DNA of 64,000 nt from an uncultured Bacteroides sp. Its GTDB lineage: Bacteria; Bacteroidota; Bacteroidia; Bacteroidales; Bacteroidaceae. The DNA lies in the NCBI RefSeq assembly GCF_947632445.1, contig NZ_CANRPM010000010.1, positions 1 through 64,000 of the forward strand. Direction: 5' to 3'. Each line of letters starts with the position of its first letter. Within the stretch, counting starts at the first letter, position 1. Positions 9,201-18,172 of this stretch are shown in pieces. The notes under the pieces were generated by a model, which was not told the DNA's origin, did not search any database, and saw only the letters and a program-made list of their open reading frames with translations. A program made the translations under genes and the position numbers.

Positions 9201-10571
9201 TTGATCGTACACATACAATCCACCCTGGCGCGTACCTAACCAGATGTTTCCGCCTGCCATACGATTAATCATCCTTACGGCATTGGCGCGACCGTCCCAT
9301 GAATCTTTTTCCGGGAACACCCTGTCAGAGCCTTCACTCAACACCATTATATGGGAAACACCCGCATATTCGGTACTTACCCAGATTCCTCCAGTTCGGT
9401 CTTCTATAAGATAGAGAAGATAATTGGATGCTACATGGCTGATAACGCTCATATCGGCAGTAAAGTGCTGCAATACATCCTGCGCCGGATCATAAACAAA
9501 CAATCCGTTTCCATACGTGGATATCCAGATCAGGTCGCGTGAGTCCCAGACTATATGATAACGTTCTTCGTCTATATAAGTTACCCGATCGGAAGGTATA
9601 AGCTGAAAAGACTTGACTGCACGGGTCTGCGCATCAAGATACCAAACCTTTCCGGTATGATTGAATATCCAATAATTACCACGATTATCTTTCTGTACCT
9701 GTCCGTTCTGCACATCCAACAACGTATTCTTTCTGAGTTCAAACGTTTTTAAATTGAATACGTAACATCCCTTATTGGTAAATATGACCCAATCATCCTG
9801 TATGCGCAGTTCTCCATCAATGTGGATTCCGCTTTCTTGCAGACGAGCTACATACTTGCATTCCTCATCCCCTCTCTTTACGGCAAAACGGCCATCCGCC
9901 GACAAAAAGAAAAGATCCCTTCCATCGGAAATAATCTTAGAAGCCTGATGAGAAGGAACTGTCAAAACGGTACGATCCCCGACAACCTGAACCACCCCAT
10001 TGTCCGTACCAATCCAGATGCCTTCCTGTGCATCCTCATATACATATACCACCCGATCGGAAGGCAGATTATTCTTTTCCGCCTTGAATACGGTAGAGGA
10101 AAACTGTCCGTCTGCATAGGTTATTTTTCGGCATCCGTTTCCATTCAGCCAAAGCCAAACATTCCCATTACGGTCTATGATTTTGTCGCTATAGAGTTCC
10201 CGATATTCCCCACACCCCGTGAAGTCTACAAAACATTCCCGCTGCAGGTCATAGCAGCTATATACTTCTGCCAACGTCGCTATCCACAAAAATCCGTTCT
10301 TGTCTTCTACCAGATCACGGATACGATGATCGCCCAGCGTAATTCCTCCTTCCTGACTCGGCTGGTAAGTCACAAAAGAATTGCCGTCATACCGGCTCAA
10401 TCCGTTCAGCGTGCCCATCCAGATAAACCCTTTGCTGTCTTGATACATACAGCGAACAGAGTTATTGGAAATGCCATTACTGGTCGTCAGATGTTCCGAA
10501 CGTATTTCAATATCAGCCGCGACATACAGACTGAATAATACAGATATAAGTAGTAAAAATAGTTTTCTCAT
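6279..10571 (-). CDS. hybrid two-component system sensor/regulator (HTCS) of the RG-I locus
   Basis: 1430 aa from the ATG giving MRKLFLLLISVLFSLYVAAD; the upstream in-frame ATG would place charged and aromatic residues before the signal peptide. Domains in order: signal peptide; two-component propeller repeats (about 25-740, many D--GxxWxGT motifs); Y_Y_Y domain (about 745-825); one membrane helix (WAFFLYVLVAAVMFYVIF); histidine kinase with phospho-acceptor His909 in NISHEFRTPLT; ATPase domain (DTGVGIPPE); receiver domain with Asp1216 in IICDVLMPG; C-terminal AraC-type HTH. In Bacteroides such proteins sense an oligosaccharide in the periplasm and activate the adjacent PUL. Its gene closes the enzyme operon and is separated from it by a terminator. 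The likely ligand is an RG-I fragment; the probable operator is described at the three PUL promoters. Confidence 0.95.
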   Translation of the reverse strand: MRKLFLLLISVLFSLYVAADIEIRSEHLTTSNGISNNSVRCMYQDSKGFIWMGTLNGLSRYDGNSFVTYQPSQEGGITLGDHRIRDLVEDKNGFLWIATLAEVYSCYDLQRECFVDFTGCGEYRELYSDKIIDRNGNVWLWLNGNGCRKITYADGQFSSTVFKAEKNNLPSDRVVYVYEDAQEGIWIGTDNGVVQVVGDRTVLTVPSHQASKIISDGRDLFFLSADGRFAVKRGDEECKYVARLQESGIHIDGELRIQDDWVIFTNKGCYVFNLKTFELRKNTLLDVQNGQVQKDNRGNYWIFNHTGKVWYLDAQTRAVKSFQLIPSDRVTYIDEERYHIVWDSRDLIWISTYGNGLFVYDPAQDVLQHFTADMSVISHVASNYLLYLIEDRTGGIWVSTEYAGVSHIMVLSEGSDRVFPEKDSWDGRANAVRMINRMAGGNIWLGTRQGGLYVYDQVSRTLEKRDFYDSNVYAVAEGSDGSLWLGTRGNGLSIDGKWYRNTSDDASSLGSNSIFAMLRDQKERMWIGTFGGGLNLAVPDEGREEYHFRRFFTDTYSQRQIRVICEEPNGYLWVGSSAGIFIFHPDSLLQDPQNYVAYNIDNGALQSNEIKCMLHDSKGRMWLGTSGKGFSMCRPEGNYKDLDFVHFDVSDGLVNSMVQSIAEDRNGKLWIATELGLSCFDPDRYTFENFFFSSYILGNVYSENSYAVADDGTLLFGSNYGLVVVDPEVVVDNTPEPPMVSFTNLHVNGIAVRPGDVDSPLERAMIYTDKIELKYFQNSFVIDFSTFEYSMVNDIKYTYRLDNYDRGWSSLSSLNFAAYKNLDPGHYTLRVKACNGQGVWAKKEAVLQVVVVPPFWRTGWAFFLYVLVAAVMFYVIFRLVRNFNALRNRIQVEKQLTEYKLVFFTNISHEFRTPLTLIQGALEKLQRMEKIPKEMNYSLKVMEKSTQRMLRLINQLLEFRKMQNNKLGLSLEETDVITFLYEIFLSFSDAAESKNMDFQFVPSCTSYTMFIDKRHLDKVTYNLLSNAFKYTPSGGKVTFTVDVDEERKKLVITVRDTGVGIPPEKRNELFKRFMQSSFSGSSVGVGLHLSHELVCVHKGTIEFSENEGGGSVFTVTLPTDPSVYEEKDFLIPHNVLLEEERKHQEQVAAARMEADVELPEVDPLNKKRVLIIEDDNDVREFLKEEIGRYFEVVAEADGLAGLARAREYDADLIICDVLMPGMTGFEVTRKLKDDFNTSHIPIILLTAMSSVESHLAGVESGADAYITKPFSPKLLLARAFKLIEQREKLKEKFSNAPNMLRPNICSSDKDKAFADRLQAVVEQQLENTQFTVDEFASIMGLGRTVFYRKVRGVTGYSPNEYIRIVRMKKAAELLLESNYTVSEVSYKVGVNDPFYFSKCFKHHFGVSPSAYREGTKAKPEDASSDGSDEA

Positions 10572-10604
10572 ACACAAATATGTTCCATAGCGAACAAATG
10601 TACA

Positions 10605-10646
10605 AAAAAAATAGTACATCAGAAAAAACCGATGTACTATTTTTAC
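10605..10646 (-). terminator. terminator after the PUL enzyme operon
   Basis: A perfect 14-bp stem (AAAAATAGTACATC at 10607-10620 with its complement at 10631-10644) is followed by T-rich sequence on the minus strand. It lies between rhaM and the HTCS gene, so the regulator is probably transcribed separately. The hairpin is symmetrical enough to work on both strands. Confidence 0.7.
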
Positions 10647-10660
10647 AATGTGTCACACAA

Positions 10661-10975
10661 TCAATCCATGTGGAACACCTCAGGCAGCGGAATTGTAACA
10701 GGGGAATTATCAGGATTGACTTCCATAATATCGGCCATATAGTCCCACCACTTCTGGACAATCGGATTGCCACCCATATCCTGAGATGATTCCTCACCCT
10801 TTGTCTTTTGACAAGCAAACAGGATGTTCGTATCTTTATCCCAATAAATAGAATAATCATAAACACCACCGTCCGAAAGCATCTTTTTCAACTCCGGCCA
10901 GATTGCTGCATGCCTTTTCTCATACTCTTTCTCGAAACCCGGTTTCAAGAACATCTTAAAAGCTTCACGTTTCAT
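10661..10975 (-). CDS. rhaM: L-rhamnose mutarotase
   Basis: 104 aa, exactly the family length. It interconverts alpha and beta anomers of L-rhamnose in the cytoplasm. His22 in KRHAAIWPEL is the expected catalytic residue, and the conserved YSIYW and WWDYMADIM segments are present. A Shine-Dalgarno-like AAGGAGA precedes the start, and the gene is 34 bp after the GH105 gene, last in the enzyme operon. Rhamnose alternates with galacturonate in the RG-I backbone, so its presence supports RG-I as substrate. The rest of the rhamnose pathway is not in this window. Confidence 0.93.
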   Translation of the reverse strand: MKREAFKMFLKPGFEKEYEKRHAAIWPELKKMLSDGGVYDYSIYWDKDTNILFACQKTKGEESSQDMGGNPIVQKWWDYMADIMEVNPDNSPVTIPLPEVFHMD

Positions 10976-11009
10976 AAAAAATTCTCCTTATCAATATAGA
11001 TAGTTATCA

Positions 11010-12419
11010 TTATTTATCCCCATCGGTTACATGGAAAATCGGTTCATTCGTCTTTTGTTCTGTCCGATAATATTGCACGGCACTGTCATTCATCTTTGGG
11101 TGTTGCTCACCAAGCATTTTAATCATCTCGGCACCGGCCCATATCACAGGGCCATAGCCATGGGCTGCATACACATTGACCGGACGATAATAATAGAATG
11201 CCGGATCAAAGGCCATGCCCGTACCGACACAAGTTCCGTCAACCTGCCCCTCTTCATTGATTTGAGTAGATACGGCATGCCAACCGAGTTGGGCTACAGG
11301 CCCATAGGCCATCGCGTCAATCCAGCCCTTGTTGATGGCATGTGCGAAACAATATACATAAATGGCTGTAGCCGATGTTTCAAGGTACGAGTCATTGCGA
11401 TCGAGTAATTGATGCCAAAAGCCTTCCCCGCTCTGACATGCCGCCAATCCGCGGACATGGGCACGGAAAAGCTTCAATAGTTTATCACGCTGAGGATAAT
11501 CCTCGGGCAATACATCAAGCACTTCACACATTGTCAGCAACGCCCAACCGTTAGCACGTCCCCAGTGGAAAGCCGGATGATCCTGCATACCTTCCACCCA
11601 TCCATGCCGGAAGAGCTGTTTCTCGGACACCCACATGCGCTCTGCAAATTGGAAAATCTGCCGCAAAGCTTCTGCCATATAACTTTCCTTCTTCTCACTC
11701 GCCACATAAGAATAATAAGCTACCGGCGGAATACCCATAAACATATCATCGAGCCACAACGTGTTATGCTGAGGGCGAGTCCGTGCAAACGTTCCATCAG
11801 CCAACCGATATTCTTTATTCAAGATAAAGTCCATATAATTTTCTATCAACCCGTCCAGCTTCAGCGAAGGATCTTTCTGCATGGCTTTGATCATAGCCAC
11901 GCACACAGCTCCGGCATCGTCTAAGGCATGGGGAGTCAGAATTTGTTTCATCTGGGGATCGACATCGCCTTCCTTCTCAAGTACACGACGGAAATGAGGA
12001 GCCACTTCGGCAAGAAACGTAAATCGGTCTTTTACGTAATTGAGATAAGCTTGATCACCTGTAGTTTCGGCCGCAGTAAGCATCGCCGAATAGGTTACTC
12101 CCCATTCGTAACTGGCCAAACGGAAAGCTCCCCGTTCCAGTTGAGAATTTACATCCAGTTTGTTATAGTCGGTTATTACCTTTCCAGATTTCTTATCTAC
12201 TACACGTGTAGGGGTATTAACTTCCAGATAGTGCAAGATGCGATCCATATCGGACTTTATGTCTTTTACAGACAATTCGCCATAAGGCACTTTATACTCC
12301 GGCTGCAACAGATGTAAGGGAGTATTCGAGTCATTCATTGCATTTTTTTTCTGTGCATAGGCTCCTAAACCTGCCAAGAACAACAGGGTGCCCATCATAC
12401 TTAATGTTTTCAGATTCAT
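11010..12419 (-). CDS. GH105 unsaturated rhamnogalacturonyl hydrolase (first copy)
   Basis: 469 aa with a signal peptide (LLFLAGLGAYAQ). The six-hairpin GH105 fold is indicated by LWLDDMFMG (Asp224/Asp225, around the catalytic Asp of YteR/RhiN), FHWGRANGW and FWHQLLD. GH105 enzymes remove the unsaturated galacturonyl residue that lyases leave at the non-reducing end, releasing a 5-keto uronate and rhamnose-ended products. It follows PL11 by 26 bp, a natural pairing. It is about 90 aa longer than the second GH105 gene of the locus, with a longer N-terminal region. Exact substrate size is not deducible. Confidence 0.9.
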   Translation of the reverse strand: MNLKTLSMMGTLLFLAGLGAYAQKKNAMNDSNTPLHLLQPEYKVPYGELSVKDIKSDMDRILHYLEVNTPTRVVDKKSGKVITDYNKLDVNSQLERGAFRLASYEWGVTYSAMLTAAETTGDQAYLNYVKDRFTFLAEVAPHFRRVLEKEGDVDPQMKQILTPHALDDAGAVCVAMIKAMQKDPSLKLDGLIENYMDFILNKEYRLADGTFARTRPQHNTLWLDDMFMGIPPVAYYSYVASEKKESYMAEALRQIFQFAERMWVSEKQLFRHGWVEGMQDHPAFHWGRANGWALLTMCEVLDVLPEDYPQRDKLLKLFRAHVRGLAACQSGEGFWHQLLDRNDSYLETSATAIYVYCFAHAINKGWIDAMAYGPVAQLGWHAVSTQINEEGQVDGTCVGTGMAFDPAFYYYRPVNVYAAHGYGPVIWAGAEMIKMLGEQHPKMNDSAVQYYRTEQKTNEPIFHVTDGDK

Positions 12420-12445
12420 GTCTTAATGGTATTAAATTAATCTTC

Positions 12446-14341
12446 TTACTTAAACTCATATCCTCTAAACAAACCTTTCCCCAGATCTGTCCCAAAATAG
12501 AAGCCGGGCTGTGTAGGCTGATTATAGGCAACATTTTGCGTCGCGATGCTGATACGATAAATAGGATCCTCCAAAAAGGTATGGAAACGATATTGCGTAG
12601 GGATGGTTGTCACATACAAACGCAATGCTTTGCTATCCACATCACGCACCAACACTTCTTCACGCCAATCACCAATCAAATCACCTTGTAAACAAGGATT
12701 GGATTTGGTACCGTTATTAAAAGCCGCCCCATCAAAATTAATTAAAGGTTTGCATATATTCTCTTCCCAGTCATATTTTAACACAGTATTCTTATCCAAT
12801 AGTTCACGAAGCAAGTCACCATCCCACCATACAGCCATATTAACTGGCATTGATTTAGGAGTCGATCCGATTACTTCTCCTTGCAGGTTGCGAAGTCCAT
12901 GCGAATCTGAAGACCACATCTCCAGTCCGATATTACGCGGATCAATATCCATAGCCATACAACGACCGACATCCATCGGGCTTTTTATTTGAAACAGCAC
13001 TTTTCCCGTAGCTGCATCACGGAAACTTGAACCGTCTTTTTTATTCTCATGGCAATCCCACACTTGAAGTCCTTGCATTGTAGGAGAAAAACACGTCATG
13101 TGCATGGCATCGCCATGCCCCATACCTGTCGTATAAAGGCCCTTTCCGTCATTGTCTATTGCACAAGATCCATATACAATCTCATCACATCCATCACCAT
13201 CCACATCACCTACACGCAGGTTATGATTTCCTTGACCGGCATATCCTTCTCCACCCGGATTATTGCTATCAAATACCCAACGCTGGGTAAGTTCTTTTCC
13301 ATCCCAGTCAAAAGCAGCCAAGACAGTCCGCGTATAATATCCGCGACACATCACTACACTCGGATGGATTCCATCCAAATAAGCCACACAAGCCAAGAAA
13401 CGGTCACAACGGTTTGCATAATCATCTCCCCAGTCCTGAACATTTCCACGAGCAGGCACATAATCAACGGTTTTCAACGCTTCACCCGTCAGCCCACTAA
13501 AAACCGTCAAATATTCATTACCCTTCAAAATTCGTCCCTGAAGAGTACGGGTATGTTCTTTATCATTAGCAATTCCTGCTTCCCGATAATCAGCATCAGC
13601 TTTACCGATCACCTGTCCTTTGCCATCTACCGTTCCATCGGCTGTTTTCATTACGACTTCAGCTTTGCCATCATGATCCAGGTCAAACACCATGAACTGA
13701 GTATAATGAGCTCCGGCACGGATATTACGTCCTAAATCAATACGCCACAACTTCTCCCCTGTCAAACGATAACAATCCAACAATACATTTCCTGTATAAC
13801 CATCATGGGAATTATCACGTGCATTGGAGGGATCCCATTTTAGAATGATTTCATACTGTCCGTCTCCATCAACATCACCAATAGAGGCATCGTTTGCACT
13901 ATAAGTAAATGTATCGCCTGCCGGTGTCACCCCATCATCAGGCTTATCTAACGGAATCTGCAAATATCCCATAGGAGCATCTGCGGGTAAAATATAAGAC
14001 TCACACTTACCCTGCTGTTCCTTCCCGTCGACTACAGCCTTTACTGTATAAACTGTCTTTTCGCCCCCTGCATAGAGATCCCTATAGAAAGTCCCTACGT
14101 TACTTGGAACTTCCGCTATTTTCTCACCATTCCGATACACATTAAAAGTTGTCTGAACCGGATCAGATGAAAAATAACGCCAGGAAAGGCATACCGCACT
14201 CTCGCTTTCACGGATAGCCACAACGCCTCTTCCCAGATCTTCACGTTGAAGTTTGGAATAATCATAATGAGGCTGTGCATACAAAGAAGTCGCCACGCTA
14301 AAGGCAACCACTGCATTTAATAAGTTCTTAATCTGTCCCAT
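12446..14341 (-). CDS. PL11 rhamnogalacturonan lyase
   Basis: 631 aa with a signal peptide ending AQ. This is the catalytic beta-propeller of family PL11 (YesW/YesX type), which cleaves Rha-GalA bonds in RG-I by beta-elimination and needs calcium. Calcium-binding-like loops are visible: IGDVDGDGQYEI, FDLDHDGKAEV and VGDVDGDGCDEI. The N-terminal fibronectin-like part contains RGVVAI and YRDLYAGG, typical of the family. The start is 5 bp from the stop of the GH28 gene. This is probably the main endo-acting enzyme of the locus; cell location (surface or periplasm) is not settled, but no lipobox is seen. Confidence 0.93.
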   Translation of the reverse strand: MGQIKNLLNAVVAFSVATSLYAQPHYDYSKLQREDLGRGVVAIRESESAVCLSWRYFSSDPVQTTFNVYRNGEKIAEVPSNVGTFYRDLYAGGEKTVYTVKAVVDGKEQQGKCESYILPADAPMGYLQIPLDKPDDGVTPAGDTFTYSANDASIGDVDGDGQYEIILKWDPSNARDNSHDGYTGNVLLDCYRLTGEKLWRIDLGRNIRAGAHYTQFMVFDLDHDGKAEVVMKTADGTVDGKGQVIGKADADYREAGIANDKEHTRTLQGRILKGNEYLTVFSGLTGEALKTVDYVPARGNVQDWGDDYANRCDRFLACVAYLDGIHPSVVMCRGYYTRTVLAAFDWDGKELTQRWVFDSNNPGGEGYAGQGNHNLRVGDVDGDGCDEIVYGSCAIDNDGKGLYTTGMGHGDAMHMTCFSPTMQGLQVWDCHENKKDGSSFRDAATGKVLFQIKSPMDVGRCMAMDIDPRNIGLEMWSSDSHGLRNLQGEVIGSTPKSMPVNMAVWWDGDLLRELLDKNTVLKYDWEENICKPLINFDGAAFNNGTKSNPCLQGDLIGDWREEVLVRDVDSKALRLYVTTIPTQYRFHTFLEDPIYRISIATQNVAYNQPTQPGFYFGTDLGKGLFRGYEFK

Positions 14342-14346
14342 CTATT

Positions 14347-15732
14347 TTAGCTGTTTTCGTTATATCGTAAATTCTCTTCTCTTATATCCTCTGCATTTAC
14401 TATATTCTTCACGGTATCTGTCACTTCTTTTACAAAGACATTTTTAATTTCAACCCTTTTAATCGGCAAACGGACGTCTCCCTTCAAATCATATACAACT
14501 TCTGCCCGATCACACAAGATACTATCAAGATAAATATCACTTATACGCGTAAGGCTATCTTTATAAGTAGGCACCAAATCTCTCCACTGATATAATACAT
14601 CTGTATCTATCTCTAAAACACGCTGCATCTTACTCGCTTTGATATTTTTCACCCAAATATTCTCTATGAATCCGCCTCTGCGATGGTTTGTCTTGGCAAA
14701 AATCAGACGAAAAACAGAATCGGGAGCTATACAATCATGCATATATACATTACGAACACCCGCAGACATTTCACTGCCAATTCCCAATAAAGAATGCCCT
14801 TTCCGTATTTGACAATTACGGATTACAATATTTTCCGAAGGTACATTCAACCTCCACGCATCCTGATTACGACCGGATTTTATTACAATGCCATCGTCTC
14901 CCTGGTCATAAATACACTTCTCAACCAGTATATTCCGACTCATCTCCAAATCAATTCCATCATTATTATGCCCATGAGCTTTCACATCGAGATTACGAAC
15001 GATGGCACCATCGCATAAATAAAGATGAATTGTCCAAAAAGGACTTTGCCTGATACTAAAACTATCAAGCAACACATTCCGACAACGATTGAAATGTAAT
15101 AAATGAGGTCGAAGATTGTTCTCATTCTTGGCCATTTGACGTTGTTCAACAGGAACATAAGTAGAAGCCATAGTGTACAACGTTTTCAAAGCATTCAAAT
15201 GAGGTTGAGGCCGTCCAAACCATTCACGCCAGGTATTCATCACCGGAGCCAACACACCACTACCCGTTATTGCAATGTTGTCACAATCAAAAGCATAAAT
15301 CAACGGAGAATAGTTATAACACTCCATACCTTCCCAGGATGTCATAACAGCAGGCAAATAATCCTGTGGATTATCTGTAAATCGCAAAACGGCGCCTTCT
15401 GACAAATGCAGGTTTACCCCACTTTTCATGTGGATTGGCCCTGTCAACCATTCTCCCTTCGGAATAACGACCCGCCCTCCTCCTGAACGGCTACAAATCT
15501 CAATCGCGGAATTAATCGCCTCCGTATTTATCGTCTTTCCATCAGCGACCGCCCCATAATCCGTAACCAAAAAATTTGTAGAAGGGAAAATATATTCCTT
15601 TATCGGTTTCATGGGAAAAGGGGCCTCCACGTACACTTCCTTATATAAAGAATCAGGAGCTACATCACATGAAACGATTCCTCCCCCCAAAAGCCCCCAT
15701 AACATTAACCATAAAGACAATTCTCTTTTCAT
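14347..15732 (-). CDS. GH28 polygalacturonase / rhamnogalacturonan hydrolase
   Basis: 461 aa with a lipoprotein-like signal (GGIVSC, Cys22). The GH28 beta-helix motifs appear in order: NNDGID (equivalent to NTD), QGDDGIVIKSG (the double-Asp motif), GHSLLGIGSE (GHG region) and RLIFAKTNHRRGG (RxK region). Family members hydrolyse alpha-1,4 galacturonan or the GalA-Rha bond of RG-I by inversion. In this context an exo- or endo-rhamnogalacturonan galacturonohydrolase is likelier than a homogalacturonan enzyme. It sits between GH115 and PL11 in the operon. Confidence 0.9.
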   Translation of the reverse strand: MKRELSLWLMLWGLLGGGIVSCDVAPDSLYKEVYVEAPFPMKPIKEYIFPSTNFLVTDYGAVADGKTINTEAINSAIEICSRSGGGRVVIPKGEWLTGPIHMKSGVNLHLSEGAVLRFTDNPQDYLPAVMTSWEGMECYNYSPLIYAFDCDNIAITGSGVLAPVMNTWREWFGRPQPHLNALKTLYTMASTYVPVEQRQMAKNENNLRPHLLHFNRCRNVLLDSFSIRQSPFWTIHLYLCDGAIVRNLDVKAHGHNNDGIDLEMSRNILVEKCIYDQGDDGIVIKSGRNQDAWRLNVPSENIVIRNCQIRKGHSLLGIGSEMSAGVRNVYMHDCIAPDSVFRLIFAKTNHRRGGFIENIWVKNIKASKMQRVLEIDTDVLYQWRDLVPTYKDSLTRISDIYLDSILCDRAEVVYDLKGDVRLPIKRVEIKNVFVKEVTDTVKNIVNAEDIREENLRYNENS

Positions 15733-15795
15733 CTCAGTCCTTCTTCCAATTTACGTTCAACTATAAAATCATCAATCAAAACCCCGCGACCAATG

Positions 15796-18135
15796 TCAAT
15801 TCTCATAAACCTTAATCTGATCCAAGACAACACCTTCATCCAAAGCCTTGAATCTCAACCGATGATTTACTGTAGCTTGCGGCTTCAGCACAACACGACG
15901 GATGGCCTGATTACGCAAAACATTGACCTTCCATTCTTCACTCCGCCCTATTGTCTGATAACTACAAACAATCCCTTCACCTCCATCCAAAGAAAGCTCA
16001 AAACGAAGTTCTTCACCCTCAACCGGATGATTCGGGAGCAAACAAACTTCAAAGACTAAAGAATCGGCAGCCGATTGACATTCAAAATCAAAAGAGAGTT
16101 GTTGTCCTTGACCCAAAGCAACGGCTTTCCCTTCGTAACCGATTCCTTCACATATCGCAGGATGAACTTCGATGCAATCAGCGCCATTCCATTGAAAAAG
16201 GATTTTAGGCTCTTCCAACATATTCTCTGTAGACATAGAATGCGGCACACGATTAAAAACAGGCAAACAGCGAGGAGAGCAATCCATTACACGATCCCAT
16301 TTGCCCATATTATATAGCCGGGTCAAGGACACGATGCTATCATAAGCCATATCACTCTTTCTCCAGTCTCCTTTTCCATGTCTGGCCAACTGAGCCTCCA
16401 ACAACTTAAAATTCATCTGCGCAGCTGCTTGCACAGGATATTTTATCAGTTGAAAGAACGCATCTTTCCGACTGTCTGCGACTTCAGATGAAATCTTTTC
16501 CACCCGATCTGAAAGCTGTTGATAAGCAGATATACGTTCTCTGATGTAAGTTTCACTCCAAGGCAAATCGGCTATAATCTTATACTTAGGATCCTTTTCC
16601 TCTGTACGGGTCGCACCCATAAACTCAGGCTTACGTATATAAGCCAAGCGATAATGTTCAAGCAAGACCGGGAGCGTTTGCGTAGCAACAGATTGGCCAA
16701 ACTCTCTTTCCAGGAAACAATGCAAATGCTCAGTAACACCCTGTTTCTTCACTTCACCAATATTCCAGGCCATATCTAAAAACAATTCGATCTGATATTC
16801 GGCCGGTTTGATATCCCCAACATTCAATATCCACATTTTGCGAATGCCTCGTTCATAAGCCTGAGCCATTTGCTGATAAATCAAACCTGGCTGAACCGTG
16901 CAAAGCCAAAGATAATCATGGGGACGTCCCCAATAAGAAATATGATAATAAATCCCATTGCCACCCTTCCGAGCCTTTTCCGCTTCTGTCGGGAAATGAC
17001 GGATATAGCCATAATTATCGTCACACCACATCAAGGTCACATCATCTGGAACCTCCAGTCCGGCATTATAGACATCCAGAACTTCTTTATATGGTATAAA
17101 AACCTGAGGAATATCGGTCACCGTTTCATCTACATAACGAGCCAGTAAGCTACGCTGATCCTTTAATACCTGTTCAAGTACTTGCTTCTGTTCACCAACC
17201 GTCTTTGCACCATTCATGGCTCCGTCATGCACACCTCTCATTCCCAATGTATAGAGATTGTCATATCCTGCCACTTCTTTAATACGTTCCTCCCAAAAGG
17301 TTCGTACATTCTCCCGATTATTCACATAGTCATATTCACCCTTCCCATCCCGTTTCCATTCGCCATTCGTATTTCGCATCATCGGTTCGCAATGGGAAGT
17401 ACCAATATAAATACCATATTTATCTGCAACTTCTTTATTGCCTTCTGTAAAATAAAAAGGGACAGAACATTCATGCATGGCAGGCCAAAATGTATTGGCA
17501 CGCAGACGGAGCAGTAACTCAAAGATGCGTGCATGTGTTTTAGGCCCTATTTGCCCTTTTACTGAAGTAGGTTCATAAGTCAACCCACTCCAAGGAGTAA
17601 GTCCCCAATCCTCATCATTGATGAAAATACCCCGAAAATCGACTGAGGGTTCTTGTAGATCCTTATACGATGCAGGCAGGACAAACTCTTTTCGTGGTTT
17701 AGGAACTACATCCGCCCACCATTCCCATGGCGAAACACCGATTAGCCGTGACAATTCCATAATGCCGTAAGCAGTACCGCGCTTATCGCTACCGGCAATG
17801 AGCAGACGACCTTTTGGAGAAACTTTCAGCAGGAAAGCTTCATGTCTCCCTTGAAGCATACTGACATCAACACCGGTCTGTCGGATTAAAGGACTTTCCC
17901 ATGTTCCCACGATAACATCCCCACCGGAAAGGCTGATTTGAGGCTTCACACCAAAAACAGCCTGCCAGTCACGTGTCAATATCTGCAAAGCAGTATGTAC
18001 GACCGGAGCTTCTTCCTCTACACAAGAGATATTCAATAGTTTCTGCGAACCGGCAACAAAATCCCGACTTGCAGACAGATTGCCGGCAAGCATCATCAAG
18101 GCAACGGTGACAAACAATCTCAAATCCTTCCACAT
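15796..18135 (-). CDS. GH115-family glycosidase (alpha-glucuronidase family)
   Basis: 779 aa with a signal peptide (LMMLAGNLSAS). The GH115 barrel is recognised by DFRGIFINDEDWGLTPW, LRLRANTFWPAMHE, TLGMRGVHDGAM, LMWCDDNYGYIRHFP and YYHISYWGRPHDYLWL. A C-terminal beta-sandwich (about 640-779) resembles the GH115 C-terminal domain. Characterised members release (4-O-methyl-)glucuronic acid from xylan side chains, with others acting on arabinogalactan. Its place inside an RG-I operon suggests glucuronic acid on galactan or arabinogalactan side chains, or another uronic linkage; this is inference. It lies 37 bp after the PL26-like gene. Confidence 0.88.
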   Translation of the reverse strand: MWKDLRLFVTVALMMLAGNLSASRDFVAGSQKLLNISCVEEEAPVVHTALQILTRDWQAVFGVKPQISLSGGDVIVGTWESPLIRQTGVDVSMLQGRHEAFLLKVSPKGRLLIAGSDKRGTAYGIMELSRLIGVSPWEWWADVVPKPRKEFVLPASYKDLQEPSVDFRGIFINDEDWGLTPWSGLTYEPTSVKGQIGPKTHARIFELLLRLRANTFWPAMHECSVPFYFTEGNKEVADKYGIYIGTSHCEPMMRNTNGEWKRDGKGEYDYVNNRENVRTFWEERIKEVAGYDNLYTLGMRGVHDGAMNGAKTVGEQKQVLEQVLKDQRSLLARYVDETVTDIPQVFIPYKEVLDVYNAGLEVPDDVTLMWCDDNYGYIRHFPTEAEKARKGGNGIYYHISYWGRPHDYLWLCTVQPGLIYQQMAQAYERGIRKMWILNVGDIKPAEYQIELFLDMAWNIGEVKKQGVTEHLHCFLEREFGQSVATQTLPVLLEHYRLAYIRKPEFMGATRTEEKDPKYKIIADLPWSETYIRERISAYQQLSDRVEKISSEVADSRKDAFFQLIKYPVQAAAQMNFKLLEAQLARHGKGDWRKSDMAYDSIVSLTRLYNMGKWDRVMDCSPRCLPVFNRVPHSMSTENMLEEPKILFQWNGADCIEVHPAICEGIGYEGKAVALGQGQQLSFDFECQSAADSLVFEVCLLPNHPVEGEELRFELSLDGGEGIVCSYQTIGRSEEWKVNVLRNQAIRRVVLKPQATVNHRLRFKALDEGVVLDQIKVYEN

Positions 18136-18172
18136 TTTATCTCAACATTAAGACAGACAAGAACCCTATATT

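Noticed and set aside
10572-10604. promoter for the HTCS with CATATTTG at the -7 position
   Set aside because: The box is only about 5 bp before the ATG, leaving no room for a transcript start, so I did not list it as a promoter.
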